Source: Actinoplanes oblitus (GTDB taxonomy: Bacteria; Actinomycetota; Actinomycetes; Mycobacteriales; Micromonosporaceae). Taken from it: a stretch of 64,000 nucleotides of DNA. Positions 26,310 through 33,901 of the stretch are shown piece by piece. The stretch covers positions 6,587,501 through 6,651,500 of the forward strand of contig NZ_CP126980.1 in assembly GCF_030252345.1 (NCBI RefSeq). Direction: 5' to 3'. The notes under the pieces are model-generated. The model saw only the letters and a list, made by a program, of their open reading frames with translations, was not told where the DNA came from and did not search any database. The first letter of the stretch is position 1; each line of letters opens with the position of its first letter. The position numbers were made by a program, and so were the translations under genes.

Positions 26310-26338
26310 AACCTAGGCGGCCCGCCCCGGACCGGCAA
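26310..26338 (-). promoter_or_regulatory. Promoter of the leader-tRNA unit
   Basis: Minus-strand TTGCCG (26338-26333) and TAGGTT (26315-26310) are separated by exactly 17 bp. Transcription would begin about 30 bases upstream of the leader ATG. Confidence 0.6.
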
Positions 26339-26343
26339 CGCGT

Positions 26344-26765
26344 TTATCCGCCGGCGCGCAGGCTCTCGTCGGTGGCCAGCCGGGCCAGCTGGGCCGCGGT
26401 GAAGGGCAGCTCGGCCAGCTCCGGCCCGGTCGTGTCGGCGACCGCGCCGAAGGTGTCGCCGCGGGTCTGTCCCACGAAGACCACCGTCCCGTCCGGGTAC
26501 CGGTAGGCGGCCGACTGTTCGGGCCGCCGATCGGCACCGATGGGCGTCACCACACCCACGACCGCGGAGCCGACCGCTCGATCGGCGCGTCGGACGGCCG
26601 CTCGCGCCGCCACCAGCCCCACCGGCCCTCGTCGACGAAGGCGCGAATCAGCACCTGGCGCAGGTACGGGTCCAGCGACTCCTGCCGGCTCACCCGATGC
26701 CACCTGAGGTAAAGCTTCGCCCGGGCCGCGAAATACTCCGCGAAACCCTCGTCACGGTCGCTCAT
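26344..26765 (-). pseudogene. Decayed SigE-type ECF sigma factor with partner-protein tail
   Basis: From ATG 26765 the frame encodes MSDRDEGFAEYFAARA and then jumps to KLYLRWHRVSRQESLDPYLRQVLIRAFVDE...GWWRRERPSDAP. In SigE-like ECF sigmas of actinobacteria these pieces flank the roughly 30-residue region 2.1-2.2 segment, which is deleted here. Soon after, in another frame, YRYPDGTVVFVGQTRGD...PFTAAQLARLATDESL looks like the C-terminus of the anti-sigma-like protein usually encoded next. Region 4 of the sigma is missing. So this looks like one collapsed sigma/anti-sigma pair. Confidence 0.55.
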
Positions 26766-26918
26766 GCATTCCCCTATCGTTCGGCTGCCGGGGTATACAC
26801 GGGGTCACCGGCCCACCGGGTTGCACGGCTGGCTCCCGCTCTTGCCGGTGGCCCGGGCGAGAGGCGGACCCGCGGGCGGCGACCGGCCGTTTTCACCCGC
26901 GCCGATGAGAGCCCGTGT

Positions 26919-26992
26919 TCAACTGCGCGGCAATGCGTCCAACTGCTCAGCAATGCGTGCCGATTGACGCATCGCTCCCCCCTTGCTACTTT
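26919..26992 (+). promoter_or_regulatory. Lectin-gene promoter with two 20-bp direct repeats upstream
   Basis: TCAACTGCGCGGCAATGCGT (26919-26938) and CCAACTGCTCAGCAATGCGT (26939-26958) abut each other. A -35 TTGACG (26964-26969) and -10 TACTTT (26987-26992) follow, 17 bp apart. The direct repeats are well placed for an activator. The predicted leader of about 140 bases contains a GAAATTC/GAATTTC hairpin. Confidence 0.6.
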
Positions 26993-27141
26993 CCGATTGC
27001 GCTGTCCGGGTGGGCGAAATTCTCACGGAATTTCATTTCGCACGCCGTTGCGATCTCGGCGGACGAGAGGATTTTTTTCGGTACGCCAGAATGATCCGCG
27101 CCTCGTTCCGGCACCTTTCCGGCAGCCCTTCGGAGGTATCT

Positions 27142-27681
27142 GTGCGACGTCTCACGATTGCTCTCGCCACGGCCGGTGCGGTCGGCGCGGCCACCCTCGC
27201 GGCGCCGGCCGCCGCACTGGCTGTGCCCGGCGCGGCCGCCGAGCCGGATTACTGGTCGCGCGTGCTGAACTGGCGAAGCCAGAAATGTCTGGAGCAGAGC
27301 TGGGAGAACGGCTCCGAGCAGCCGGACATCAGGGTGGCCACCTGCACCGGCGCCGAAAACCAGCAGTGGACGTACACCCGCGTGGGCTCCTCCTACACCA
27401 TCGCGACCGTGCGAAACAAGAAAAGTGGTAAGTGTTTGGAGCAGGTCTACGTGAATGGCGTCGAGCAGCCGGACGTCAAGGCGGCCGTCTGCACTGGCAG
27501 CTTGAACCAGCAGTGGCGGACCGCCCAGGCGGAATGGTACGTCACCGGATACTTCATGGAGAACGTGAGCAGCGGCAAGGAGTTGCAGCAAAGCTACCTC
27601 AACAACACTCAGCAGTCGGTGGTAAATGTCGCCGAGACCAACCCCTGGTCGGATTACCGGAACCAGGTCTGGCGCCAGTGA
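27142..27681 (+). CDS. Secreted ricin-type beta-trefoil lectin-domain protein
   Basis: 179 residues from the GTG at 27142; GGAGG is five bases upstream. Residues 1-35 are a signal peptide (Ala-rich, ending AVPGAAA). The rest is a single beta-trefoil: each of three repeats carries a KCLEQ-like strand and a QxW end (NQQWTY, NQQWRT, NQVWRQ). It would bind carbohydrate outside the cell. No catalytic domain is attached. An unusually long leader and a promoter with direct repeats suggest tight control. Confidence 0.88.
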   Translation: MRRLTIALATAGAVGAATLAAPAAALAVPGAAAEPDYWSRVLNWRSQKCLEQSWENGSEQPDIRVATCTGAENQQWTYTRVGSSYTIATVRNKKSGKCLEQVYVNGVEQPDVKAAVCTGSLNQQWRTAQAEWYVTGYFMENVSSGKELQQSYLNNTQQSVVNVAETNPWSDYRNQVWRQ

Positions 27682-27824
27682 GACAGATCCGGTCGCATGG
27701 GACGCCGGCGGGGGTCCGGCGCCTGCCGAACCCGCACCGGGGCACTGGAGCAGGACACTCCGGTCCGGATCACACCGAGAGGAAGTGAGCCGCGGCGGGC
27801 CTCGGCCCGCCGCGGCTGCTGTCA

Positions 27825-27895
27825 CTCGGGCGCGTTCAGATTTCTGGTGTTTTCTCCGCGCCGCGACTCCAGCGGAACCGGAGTCGTCTTGCGAT
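27825..27895 (-). pseudogene. Broken copy of the 3' end of a TAXI-type TRAP binding-protein gene
   Basis: This stretch encodes RKTTPVPLESRRGENTRNLN followed by APE and a stop. It aligns with the last 22 or so residues of the intact TAXI gene at 29,095 (RKTAPVPLSRGAEKALDDLN, then APK), with DNA identity of roughly 70-75% and small indels. It lies just past the stop of the beta-propeller gene. It looks like the leftover end of a duplicated TAXI gene whose body has been replaced. Confidence 0.65.
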
Positions 27896-27910
27896 GTCCG
27901 GGCGACCTGC

Positions 27911-28978
27911 TCAGGCGGCCGGGATCGGCAGCACGTGCAGCTGGGCCGGCGCGCCGTTCGGGAGACCGTCGTCGCTGACCGCGTACAGCCGGCGGCCGTT
28001 CGGTGCCCACGCCAGGGCGCCGGACACCAGGGTGTGGTCCGACCCGCCCAGCTCGAACCGGGTGACCGGGGTCCCGTTCAGGTCGAACACGAAGACGTCC
28101 GGGTCGTAGGGGGCGTACACGCCGCCCGCCACCCGCGTGCCGTCCCGGGACACCGCGACGGCGTTCGGGTACGGCCCGGTCTCGTACGCCGTCCCGGTCT
28201 TGCGCATGTCCTCGACCGGGTACGACTGCACGTGGTACGGCGCCCCGCCGGCCGCGAACGCGGTGGTCCCGCCCGGGTCGAGGGCCAGGCCCTGCCCGTT
28301 CGCGCCGGAGTTCTCCGGCGTGGTGGCGCTGATCCGGGTCAGCTCGCCGCCGGCGCCGACGGCGTACGCGATGTCGATCGACGGGCTCAGTTGCCGTTCG
28401 CCCGCGAGCAGCACCCTGGTGTTGCCGGTGGCCGAGGCGAGCAGCGGCGCGGTGTAGAAAGCGGCGTCGGCGAGCCCCTTCGTCGCCACCGTCGGCCGGC
28501 GCCCGAGGTCGATCCGGCCGATGTCGCCGGTCCAGGTGTCGCACCCGTAACCGAACCAGAGGTACCTGCCGGTGTAGGCCAGCGACGACGGGCAGGTGCC
28601 CGCGCCGATGTCGAAAGTGGCCGTGAGCGCGAGCGAGCCGGTGTCGACGGCGGCGATCTTCCCGGCTGGCCGCAGTGCCACGTACAGGGTCCTGCGGTCG
28701 TTGCTGAGCTGCAGGTCGGTCGGCCCATCCAGCCCGTCGACGGTGCCGGTGACCGTACCGGCCGCGTCGGTCACGACGATCTGTTTCGACTCGCTGCCAC
28801 CGCTGACGAAGACCCGGGTCCCGGTGCTGACGACGTCGGACGGGTCGCTGAACGGGAGGGTGGTGACGGTGGGCGCGGGCGCGGCCACCGCCACGGCGGG
28901 TGTGATCGCGGCGCCGGCGAGCCCGGTGACGAGCGCGACGCCGAACACGGCGAACGTTCTTGACTTGCGCATTGCCAT
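27911..28978 (-). CDS. Secreted YncE-like beta-propeller protein
   Basis: 355 residues with a signal peptide (residues 1-32, ending AVAVAAPA). The mature part is built of repeated beta-blades with motifs such as LQLSNDRRTLYVAL, NAVAVSRDGTRVAGG and GALAWAPNGRRLYAVSD, typical of YVTN/NHL-type propellers. Such extracytoplasmic propellers usually mediate binding; no enzyme residues stand out. It sits between the lectin and the TAXI-TRAP transporter. Confidence 0.83.
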   Translation of the reverse strand: MAMRKSRTFAVFGVALVTGLAGAAITPAVAVAAPAPTVTTLPFSDPSDVVSTGTRVFVSGGSESKQIVVTDAAGTVTGTVDGLDGPTDLQLSNDRRTLYVALRPAGKIAAVDTGSLALTATFDIGAGTCPSSLAYTGRYLWFGYGCDTWTGDIGRIDLGRRPTVATKGLADAAFYTAPLLASATGNTRVLLAGERQLSPSIDIAYAVGAGGELTRISATTPENSGANGQGLALDPGGTTAFAAGGAPYHVQSYPVEDMRKTGTAYETGPYPNAVAVSRDGTRVAGGVYAPYDPDVFVFDLNGTPVTRFELGGSDHTLVSGALAWAPNGRRLYAVSDDGLPNGAPAQLHVLPIPAA

Positions 28979-29094
28979 TCCCCCATGGATGGTTTGCCGA
29001 TCATCGGCGCGGGCCGTTCCCCCGTCTCATGATCGACTCCCATCAATGGTAATTCCCACCCGCCACCCACCCTCCGACGAAGATTTTCACCGCC

Positions 29095-30096
29095 TCACTT
29101 CGGCGCGTTCAGATCGTCCAGGGCTTTCTCGGCGCCGCGGCTCAGCGGGACCGGGGCCGTCTTGCGGGCGGTGGCCAGGCTGATCTCCTTGGCGGCGGCG
29201 CTGGCCTGCTCCAGCTGCGGCTTGCGGTCAAAGAGGGTCTTGGTGAGGACGCAGGCCACGTTCGGGTCGAGGTCGGCGCGGACCAGCAGGTAGTTCGGCA
29301 CGACGATGGTCTTGACGTCGGCCGGGAGCTGGTAGGCGGTGGCCGGGATGGTGCCCTCCTGGTACACCTCGTTGATCTTCTGCATGGCCGGCAGCAGCAG
29401 CGTGACGTCGAGGAACTCGACCTGATCCTTAGCGGACGTCAGCAGGTCGGTGATGCCCGGCGTGGGCAGCCCGCCGGACCAGAACAGCGCGTCGATGGTG
29501 CCGTCCTTCATACCGTCGACGGTCTTGGTGAGGTCGAGTTTCTGAGCGCTCACGTCCGTGGCCGGATCCAGGCCGGCCGCCTTCAGGATCCGGTTGGCGA
29601 TCACCTCGGTGCCCGATTTCGGGGAGCCGGTGGAGACCCGCTTGCCCTTCATGCCGGCCACGTCCTTGATGCCGGCGCCCTTGCGGACGATCACCTGGGT
29701 GTAGTTGGTGTGTATCCGGGAGAGCGCCGCGATCGGCTGCTTCGAGGTGAAGCTGCCGGTGCCGTTGACCGCGTCGGCGGCGGTGTCGGCCAGCGAGAAC
29801 GCGACAGCGTAGGTGCCGGCGACCAGCTGCTGGATGTTCTGCACCGAGGCGCCGGTCTCGGCCGCGGTGGCCTGGACCTGGCCGCCGGTCGCGTTGACCT
29901 GCTCGGCGTAGGCGTTGCCCAGGGCGAAGTAGACACCGGTGGCGTTGCCGGTCGCGATGCCGATCCGGGTGGCCTGGGCCACCTCGCAGGTGACCGCGCC
30001 GCCGGAGTCGGTGGCGGCGGTGTCCTGCCGGCCACCGCACGCGGTCGCGGCCAGCGCCAGGGCGGTGATGGTGGTTACGGTCAGGATGCGTCTCAT
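29095..30096 (-). CDS. TAXI-family TRAP transporter solute-binding protein
   Basis: 333 residues from ATG 30096, which overlaps the permease stop (ATGA); GAGGAGA upstream. The lipobox is ATAC (Cys20). The TAXI signature begins RIGIATGNATGVYFALGNAYAEQ. Later segments (VSTGSPKSGTEVIANRIL, DALFWSGGLPTPGI) complete the family pattern. It binds a small organic anion outside the membrane for the fused permease encoded upstream. Confidence 0.94.
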   Translation of the reverse strand: MRRILTVTTITALALAATACGGRQDTAATDSGGAVTCEVAQATRIGIATGNATGVYFALGNAYAEQVNATGGQVQATAAETGASVQNIQQLVAGTYAVAFSLADTAADAVNGTGSFTSKQPIAALSRIHTNYTQVIVRKGAGIKDVAGMKGKRVSTGSPKSGTEVIANRILKAAGLDPATDVSAQKLDLTKTVDGMKDGTIDALFWSGGLPTPGITDLLTSAKDQVEFLDVTLLLPAMQKINEVYQEGTIPATAYQLPADVKTIVVPNYLLVRADLDPNVACVLTKTLFDRKPQLEQASAAAKEISLATARKTAPVPLSRGAEKALDDLNAPK

Positions 30097-32129
30097 GCTT
30101 CTCCTCGCGGTGATGAGGTGCGGGTCGTGGTCCGCTGTTCCGCTTCCGGTTCTTCTTCGGTACGCCGACCGCGGGCAATCCACGCGAGCAGCGCGGACAG
30201 CACCAGCGCGCCCAGCCCGGCCGCCACCGAGACCGGCGCCAGATAGAGGAGGAACAGCCCGGCCACCGCACCGAGCACCCGGCTCGGCAGCCCGGCCCGC
30301 CCGATGCCGGGCACCCAGCCACCGGTGGCGATCGCCAGTCCGAGCACCGCCAGCGCCGCCACCACGCTGGTCCACAGCACCCCGGTCACCGGGCCGCGGG
30401 CCAGCAGGTACTCGCCGCGCTCGGTGAGCACGAAGGCGATCGGCGCGAGGAAGGCGGGCAGCGCGTACTTCAGCGCCTGCCACATCGTCGGCATGGTCCG
30501 CCCGCCGGTGATCGCGCTCGCGCCCACCGCCGCGAGGGCGGTCGGCGGGGTCACCTCGGAGAGCACCGAGTAGTAGAAGACGAACATGGCGGCGGCCGGG
30601 GCGCCCACGCCGAGCCCGAGCAGCGCCGGCCCGATGATCACCCAGCCGATGATGAAGCTGGCCGTGACGGGCACCGCGAGGCCGAGCACGGAGAGCGCCA
30701 CAGCGGCCAGCAGGACGGTCAGGGCGAGCACCGCCGTCGGGTTGTCGGTGATCGCCCGGGCGCCGTTGACCAGCAGCGACGCCAGCTGCGCACCGAGCCC
30801 GGTCTTGGTGGTGATCGCGGTGATCACCCCGGCGGCGGCGCAGACCGCGACCACCGGCAGCACGCCACGGACCCCGGCGGCGAGCGCCTGGAACAGCCGG
30901 GGCGGGGTCAGCCGGGCGGCGCGGTCGAGGTACGAGAGGGCGACGGCGAGCAGCGTCGCGTAGACCACGGCCCGGGTGGCGCTCTCGCCCAGGGCGAGCA
31001 GGACGACGATCAGGATCAGCGAGGAGAAGTGGTAGCCCAGGCGGGTGAGCAGCCGCCAGGCGCTGGTGGCGGGCAGGTCCACGGCGCGGACGCCGAACCG
31101 GCGTACGTCGATCTCCACGGCGAGCAGGATCCCGAGGTAGTAGAGCAGCGTCGGGATCGTCGCCCAGCCGAGCACCGTCAGGTAGGACACGTCGAGGTAC
31201 TCGGCGACGATGAACGCCGCGGCACCCAGCGTCGGCGGGGACAGGATGGCGCCCACCCCGGCCGCGGCCAGCATGCCGCCGGCCTGCTCGGGCGGATATC
31301 CGGCGCGGCGCAGCATCGGCCAGGTGACCGCGCCGACGCTGACCGCCGTGGCGGTGCCCGACCCGGAGACGGTGCCGAGCAGGAACCCGGCGGCCACCGC
31401 GGTGCGCCCGGCCGCGCTGCGCGAGCGGCGGAAGGCGGCCACCGACAGGTCGACGAAGAACCGGCTGGCCCCGGAGAGGTCGAGGACCGCGCCGTAGATC
31501 GTGAACAGCACGATGTACGTCGCCGCCACGTCCAGCGGCGTCCCGTAGAACCCGCTGCCGGAGTTGTAGAGCGCGTCGATGATCTGCGCGAAGTCCAGTC
31601 CGGCATGGGCGATCGGCCAGGTCTGCGGGAGCAGGCCGCCGTAGTAGCCGTAGAGCAGGAAGGCCCCGCACACGATCGGCAGCGCGAGCCCGGTGGTCCG
31701 GCGCGCCGCCTCGATCACCAGCAGGAGCAGGACGGCGCCGAACGCGACGTCGATCGGTTCGAGCAGCGCCTGCCGGTCGAGGAAGCCGTCGTAGCCGCCG
31801 CCGAACGGGTTGACCGGATAGAGACAGGCCACCAGCGCCAGCCCGGCCAGCACCCCGTCGAGCCGGGTGGGCCGCTCGCCGCCGCGGCCCCGCGCCCGGT
31901 AGGCCAGGAAGATCAGCGGCAGGGTCAGCGCCAGAAAGATGATCAGGTAGAACTGGCTGCCCTGGGCCAGTGGGCGGAACACCTGCCAGAGCGTGAGCAC
32001 CCCGGTCGCCGCGGCGACCACCGCCACCAGGGTCCCGACGCGTCCGCGCAGCTCACGGGCGGGGCGCTCCTCCTCGTCGTAGTGCACCGCCGGTGGATCT
32101 CCGCCGCCCAGAGATCGATCATCGCCCAT
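30093..32129 (-). CDS. TRAP transporter permease, fused 4TM/12TM subunits
   Basis: 678 residues from ATG 32129. After a charged N-terminus come the four-helix small subunit and then the DctM-like large subunit (VYATLLAVALSYLDR; IDALYNSGSGFYGTPLDVAATYIVLFTIYGAVL; VSGSGTATAVSVGAVTWPMLRRAGY). The fused form is the standard partner of TAXI binding proteins. It drives uptake with an ion gradient. Its substrate cannot be predicted from the sequence. Confidence 0.94.
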   Translation of the reverse strand: MGDDRSLGGGDPPAVHYDEEERPARELRGRVGTLVAVVAAATGVLTLWQVFRPLAQGSQFYLIIFLALTLPLIFLAYRARGRGGERPTRLDGVLAGLALVACLYPVNPFGGGYDGFLDRQALLEPIDVAFGAVLLLLVIEAARRTTGLALPIVCGAFLLYGYYGGLLPQTWPIAHAGLDFAQIIDALYNSGSGFYGTPLDVAATYIVLFTIYGAVLDLSGASRFFVDLSVAAFRRSRSAAGRTAVAAGFLLGTVSGSGTATAVSVGAVTWPMLRRAGYPPEQAGGMLAAAGVGAILSPPTLGAAAFIVAEYLDVSYLTVLGWATIPTLLYYLGILLAVEIDVRRFGVRAVDLPATSAWRLLTRLGYHFSSLILIVVLLALGESATRAVVYATLLAVALSYLDRAARLTPPRLFQALAAGVRGVLPVVAVCAAAGVITAITTKTGLGAQLASLLVNGARAITDNPTAVLALTVLLAAVALSVLGLAVPVTASFIIGWVIIGPALLGLGVGAPAAAMFVFYYSVLSEVTPPTALAAVGASAITGGRTMPTMWQALKYALPAFLAPIAFVLTERGEYLLARGPVTGVLWTSVVAALAVLGLAIATGGWVPGIGRAGLPSRVLGAVAGLFLLYLAPVSVAAGLGALVLSALLAWIARGRRTEEEPEAEQRTTTRTSSPRGEA

Positions 32130-32175
32130 GTCCCGGACATTACTATGCCGAAGTCCCTCGGTGGGTGCGGTCCGG

Positions 32176-32236
32176 TCCCGGCTGGCGCGCACGGTGGTGT
32201 CAGCGGCCCTGACGCCACCGTGCGCACCAGCCGGGA
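32176..32236 (-). terminator. Long hairpin terminator after the chemotaxis receptor gene
   Basis: TCCCGGCTGGCGCGCACGGT plus GG pairs with the complementary strand at 32215-32236, 22 bp with one mismatch or wobble. The 17-nt loop holds a further GTCAG/CTGAC pair. It lies between the receptor and the TRAP permease start. Confidence 0.85.
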
Positions 32237-32244
32237 TCGGGACG

Positions 32245-33846
32245 TCAGCGGGAGACTTCGAAGCGACGGACGGCTCCGGTGAGTTCGTCGGCCATGCCGG
32301 CGAGGTGCTGGGCGGCGCTGCGGGAGCTGGCGACGCCGGCGGTGGTGTCGCCGGCCGCCTGGGCGACCTCGGAGATGTTGCGGGCGATCTCCTCCGCGCC
32401 GGTGGCCGCCTCGGCGACCGAGCGGCTGATCTCCGCGGTGGTCGCGGTCTGCTCCTCGACCGCGGAGGCGATGGTGGTCTGGTAGTCGCTGATCCGGACG
32501 ATGACCTCGGAGATGCGTTCGATGGCGGCGACCGCGCTGTTGGTGTCCGACTGGATCATCTCGACCCGCTGGCCGATGGTCTCGGTGGCCTTCGCCGTCT
32601 CCTGGGCCAGTTCCTTGACCTCGCCGGCCACCACCGCGAAGCCCTTGCCCATGTCGCCGGCCCGGGCCGCCTCGATGGTGGCGTTCAGGGCGAGCAGGTT
32701 GGTCTGCTCGGCGATGCTGGTGATCAGCTTGATCACGTTGCCGATCTCGGCCGACGACTCGCCGAGCTTGCCGACGATGGTGCTGGTCTCGTGGGCGACC
32801 GAGACCGCCTCGCCGGCCACCCCGGCCGCGTCCGAGGCGTTGGTGGCGATCTCGCGGATCGACACGCCCATCTGCTCGGCCGCGGCGCTGAGCGTGCTGA
32901 CCAGCCGGGCGACATCCTCGGCGGCCTGCTGCGCGGCGGCGGCCCGGCCGGCCGCGGTGTCCGCGCCGGCGCTGAGGTGGTCGTTCACCGAGTTCAGGTT
33001 GCGGGAACTCGCCAGTACGGTCGCCGCGCTCCCATTGATCATGGTGACCGCATCGCGCATGCTGGCCGTCGCCTGGTTCAGCGCCGCCGCCATCTGCCCG
33101 ACCTCGTCGCGGCTGTCGACGCCCGCGTCGCGGGTCAGGTCCCCGGCGGCCACCGACTGGAGCACCGCCGTGACCCGGCGCACCGGCGTCACCACGGCAC
33201 GGACCGCGAGCAGCGCGATCGCCAGCCCGAGCAGCAGCCCGAGCACGCCGATCACCAGCACCTGCCTGGTGACCGAGCCGCGCGCGTCGCTGACCTCCCG
33301 GTTCGCCTGGACCGCCGAGTCGGCGTGCGCCTTCTCCAGGGTCGCGAACTCCTGGTCCAGCTGGGTGTACAGCTCGGTGCCGGCGTTCCAGCTGTCCCAG
33401 AAGTCCTGGAGCCGGCCGTCGAGAGCGGCCGGCATCATCTTGCCGGTCCGCAGCTCGTTGAACTTGTCGAAGTTCGCCTTGAGCGCGGTGGCGGTGGCCG
33501 CGTCGGCGCTCAGCGGGAGGTACTTCTCCCAGGCCTCGTCGACGGCGGCGGTCCGCTCCTTCATCTCGGCGTCTTCCTTGGCCCGGTACGCGGCGTCCGA
33601 CATGTAGTAGTTCAGCGCGAGCATCCGGACCCGGAGCACGTCCTCGTGGACGGAGGCGAGGTGCTGGATCGGAACGACACCGTGCCCGTAGACGGCGTTC
33701 GACTTGTTCTCCACCAGGCGCAGGCCACCGACGGCGATCAGGATGACGACGGCGCAGGCGGCCGCTACCGAGACCACCGAGGTCAGCATTTTCACGGACA
33801 GGGGCAGATCCGCCAGCCGCTGCCGGAACGAACGAGACGAGGACAC
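32245..33846 (-). CDS. Methyl-accepting chemotaxis protein
   Basis: 533 residues from the GTG at 33846. An upstream ATG at 33870 is in frame but lies inside a terminator stem, so I prefer the GTG. Membrane helix at about 22-42, an extracellular four-helix sensor region (residues 45-190), second helix near 195-215, HAMP domain, then the long signalling coiled coil with the hairpin tip [20 protein letters not shown]. It senses a ligand outside and controls CheA. No other che genes are nearby. It fits an organism with flagellated spores. Confidence 0.93.
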   Translation of the reverse strand: MSSSRSFRQRLADLPLSVKMLTSVVSVAAACAVVILIAVGGLRLVENKSNAVYGHGVVPIQHLASVHEDVLRVRMLALNYYMSDAAYRAKEDAEMKERTAAVDEAWEKYLPLSADAATATALKANFDKFNELRTGKMMPAALDGRLQDFWDSWNAGTELYTQLDQEFATLEKAHADSAVQANREVSDARGSVTRQVLVIGVLGLLLGLAIALLAVRAVVTPVRRVTAVLQSVAAGDLTRDAGVDSRDEVGQMAAALNQATASMRDAVTMINGSAATVLASSRNLNSVNDHLSAGADTAAGRAAAAQQAAEDVARLVSTLSAAAEQMGVSIREIATNASDAAGVAGEAVSVAHETSTIVGKLGESSAEIGNVIKLITSIAEQTNLLALNATIEAARAGDMGKGFAVVAGEVKELAQETAKATETIGQRVEMIQSDTNSAVAAIERISEVIVRISDYQTTIASAVEEQTATTAEISRSVAEAATGAEEIARNISEVAQAAGDTTAGVASSRSAAQHLAGMADELTGAVRRFEVSR

Positions 33847-33861
33847 ACTTGAAGTTCGGCA

Positions 33862-33893
33862 CCCGGCCATCCGGACTTAGCCGGATGGCCGGG
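33862..33893 (-). terminator. Terminator of the GH35-GalT gene
   Basis: CCCGGCCATCCGG and CCGGATGGCCGGG, a perfect 13-bp stem with a 6-nt loop, lie 8 bases past the stop codon of the fusion gene. Confidence 0.85.
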
Positions 33894-33901
33894 CCCAAAC
33901 G

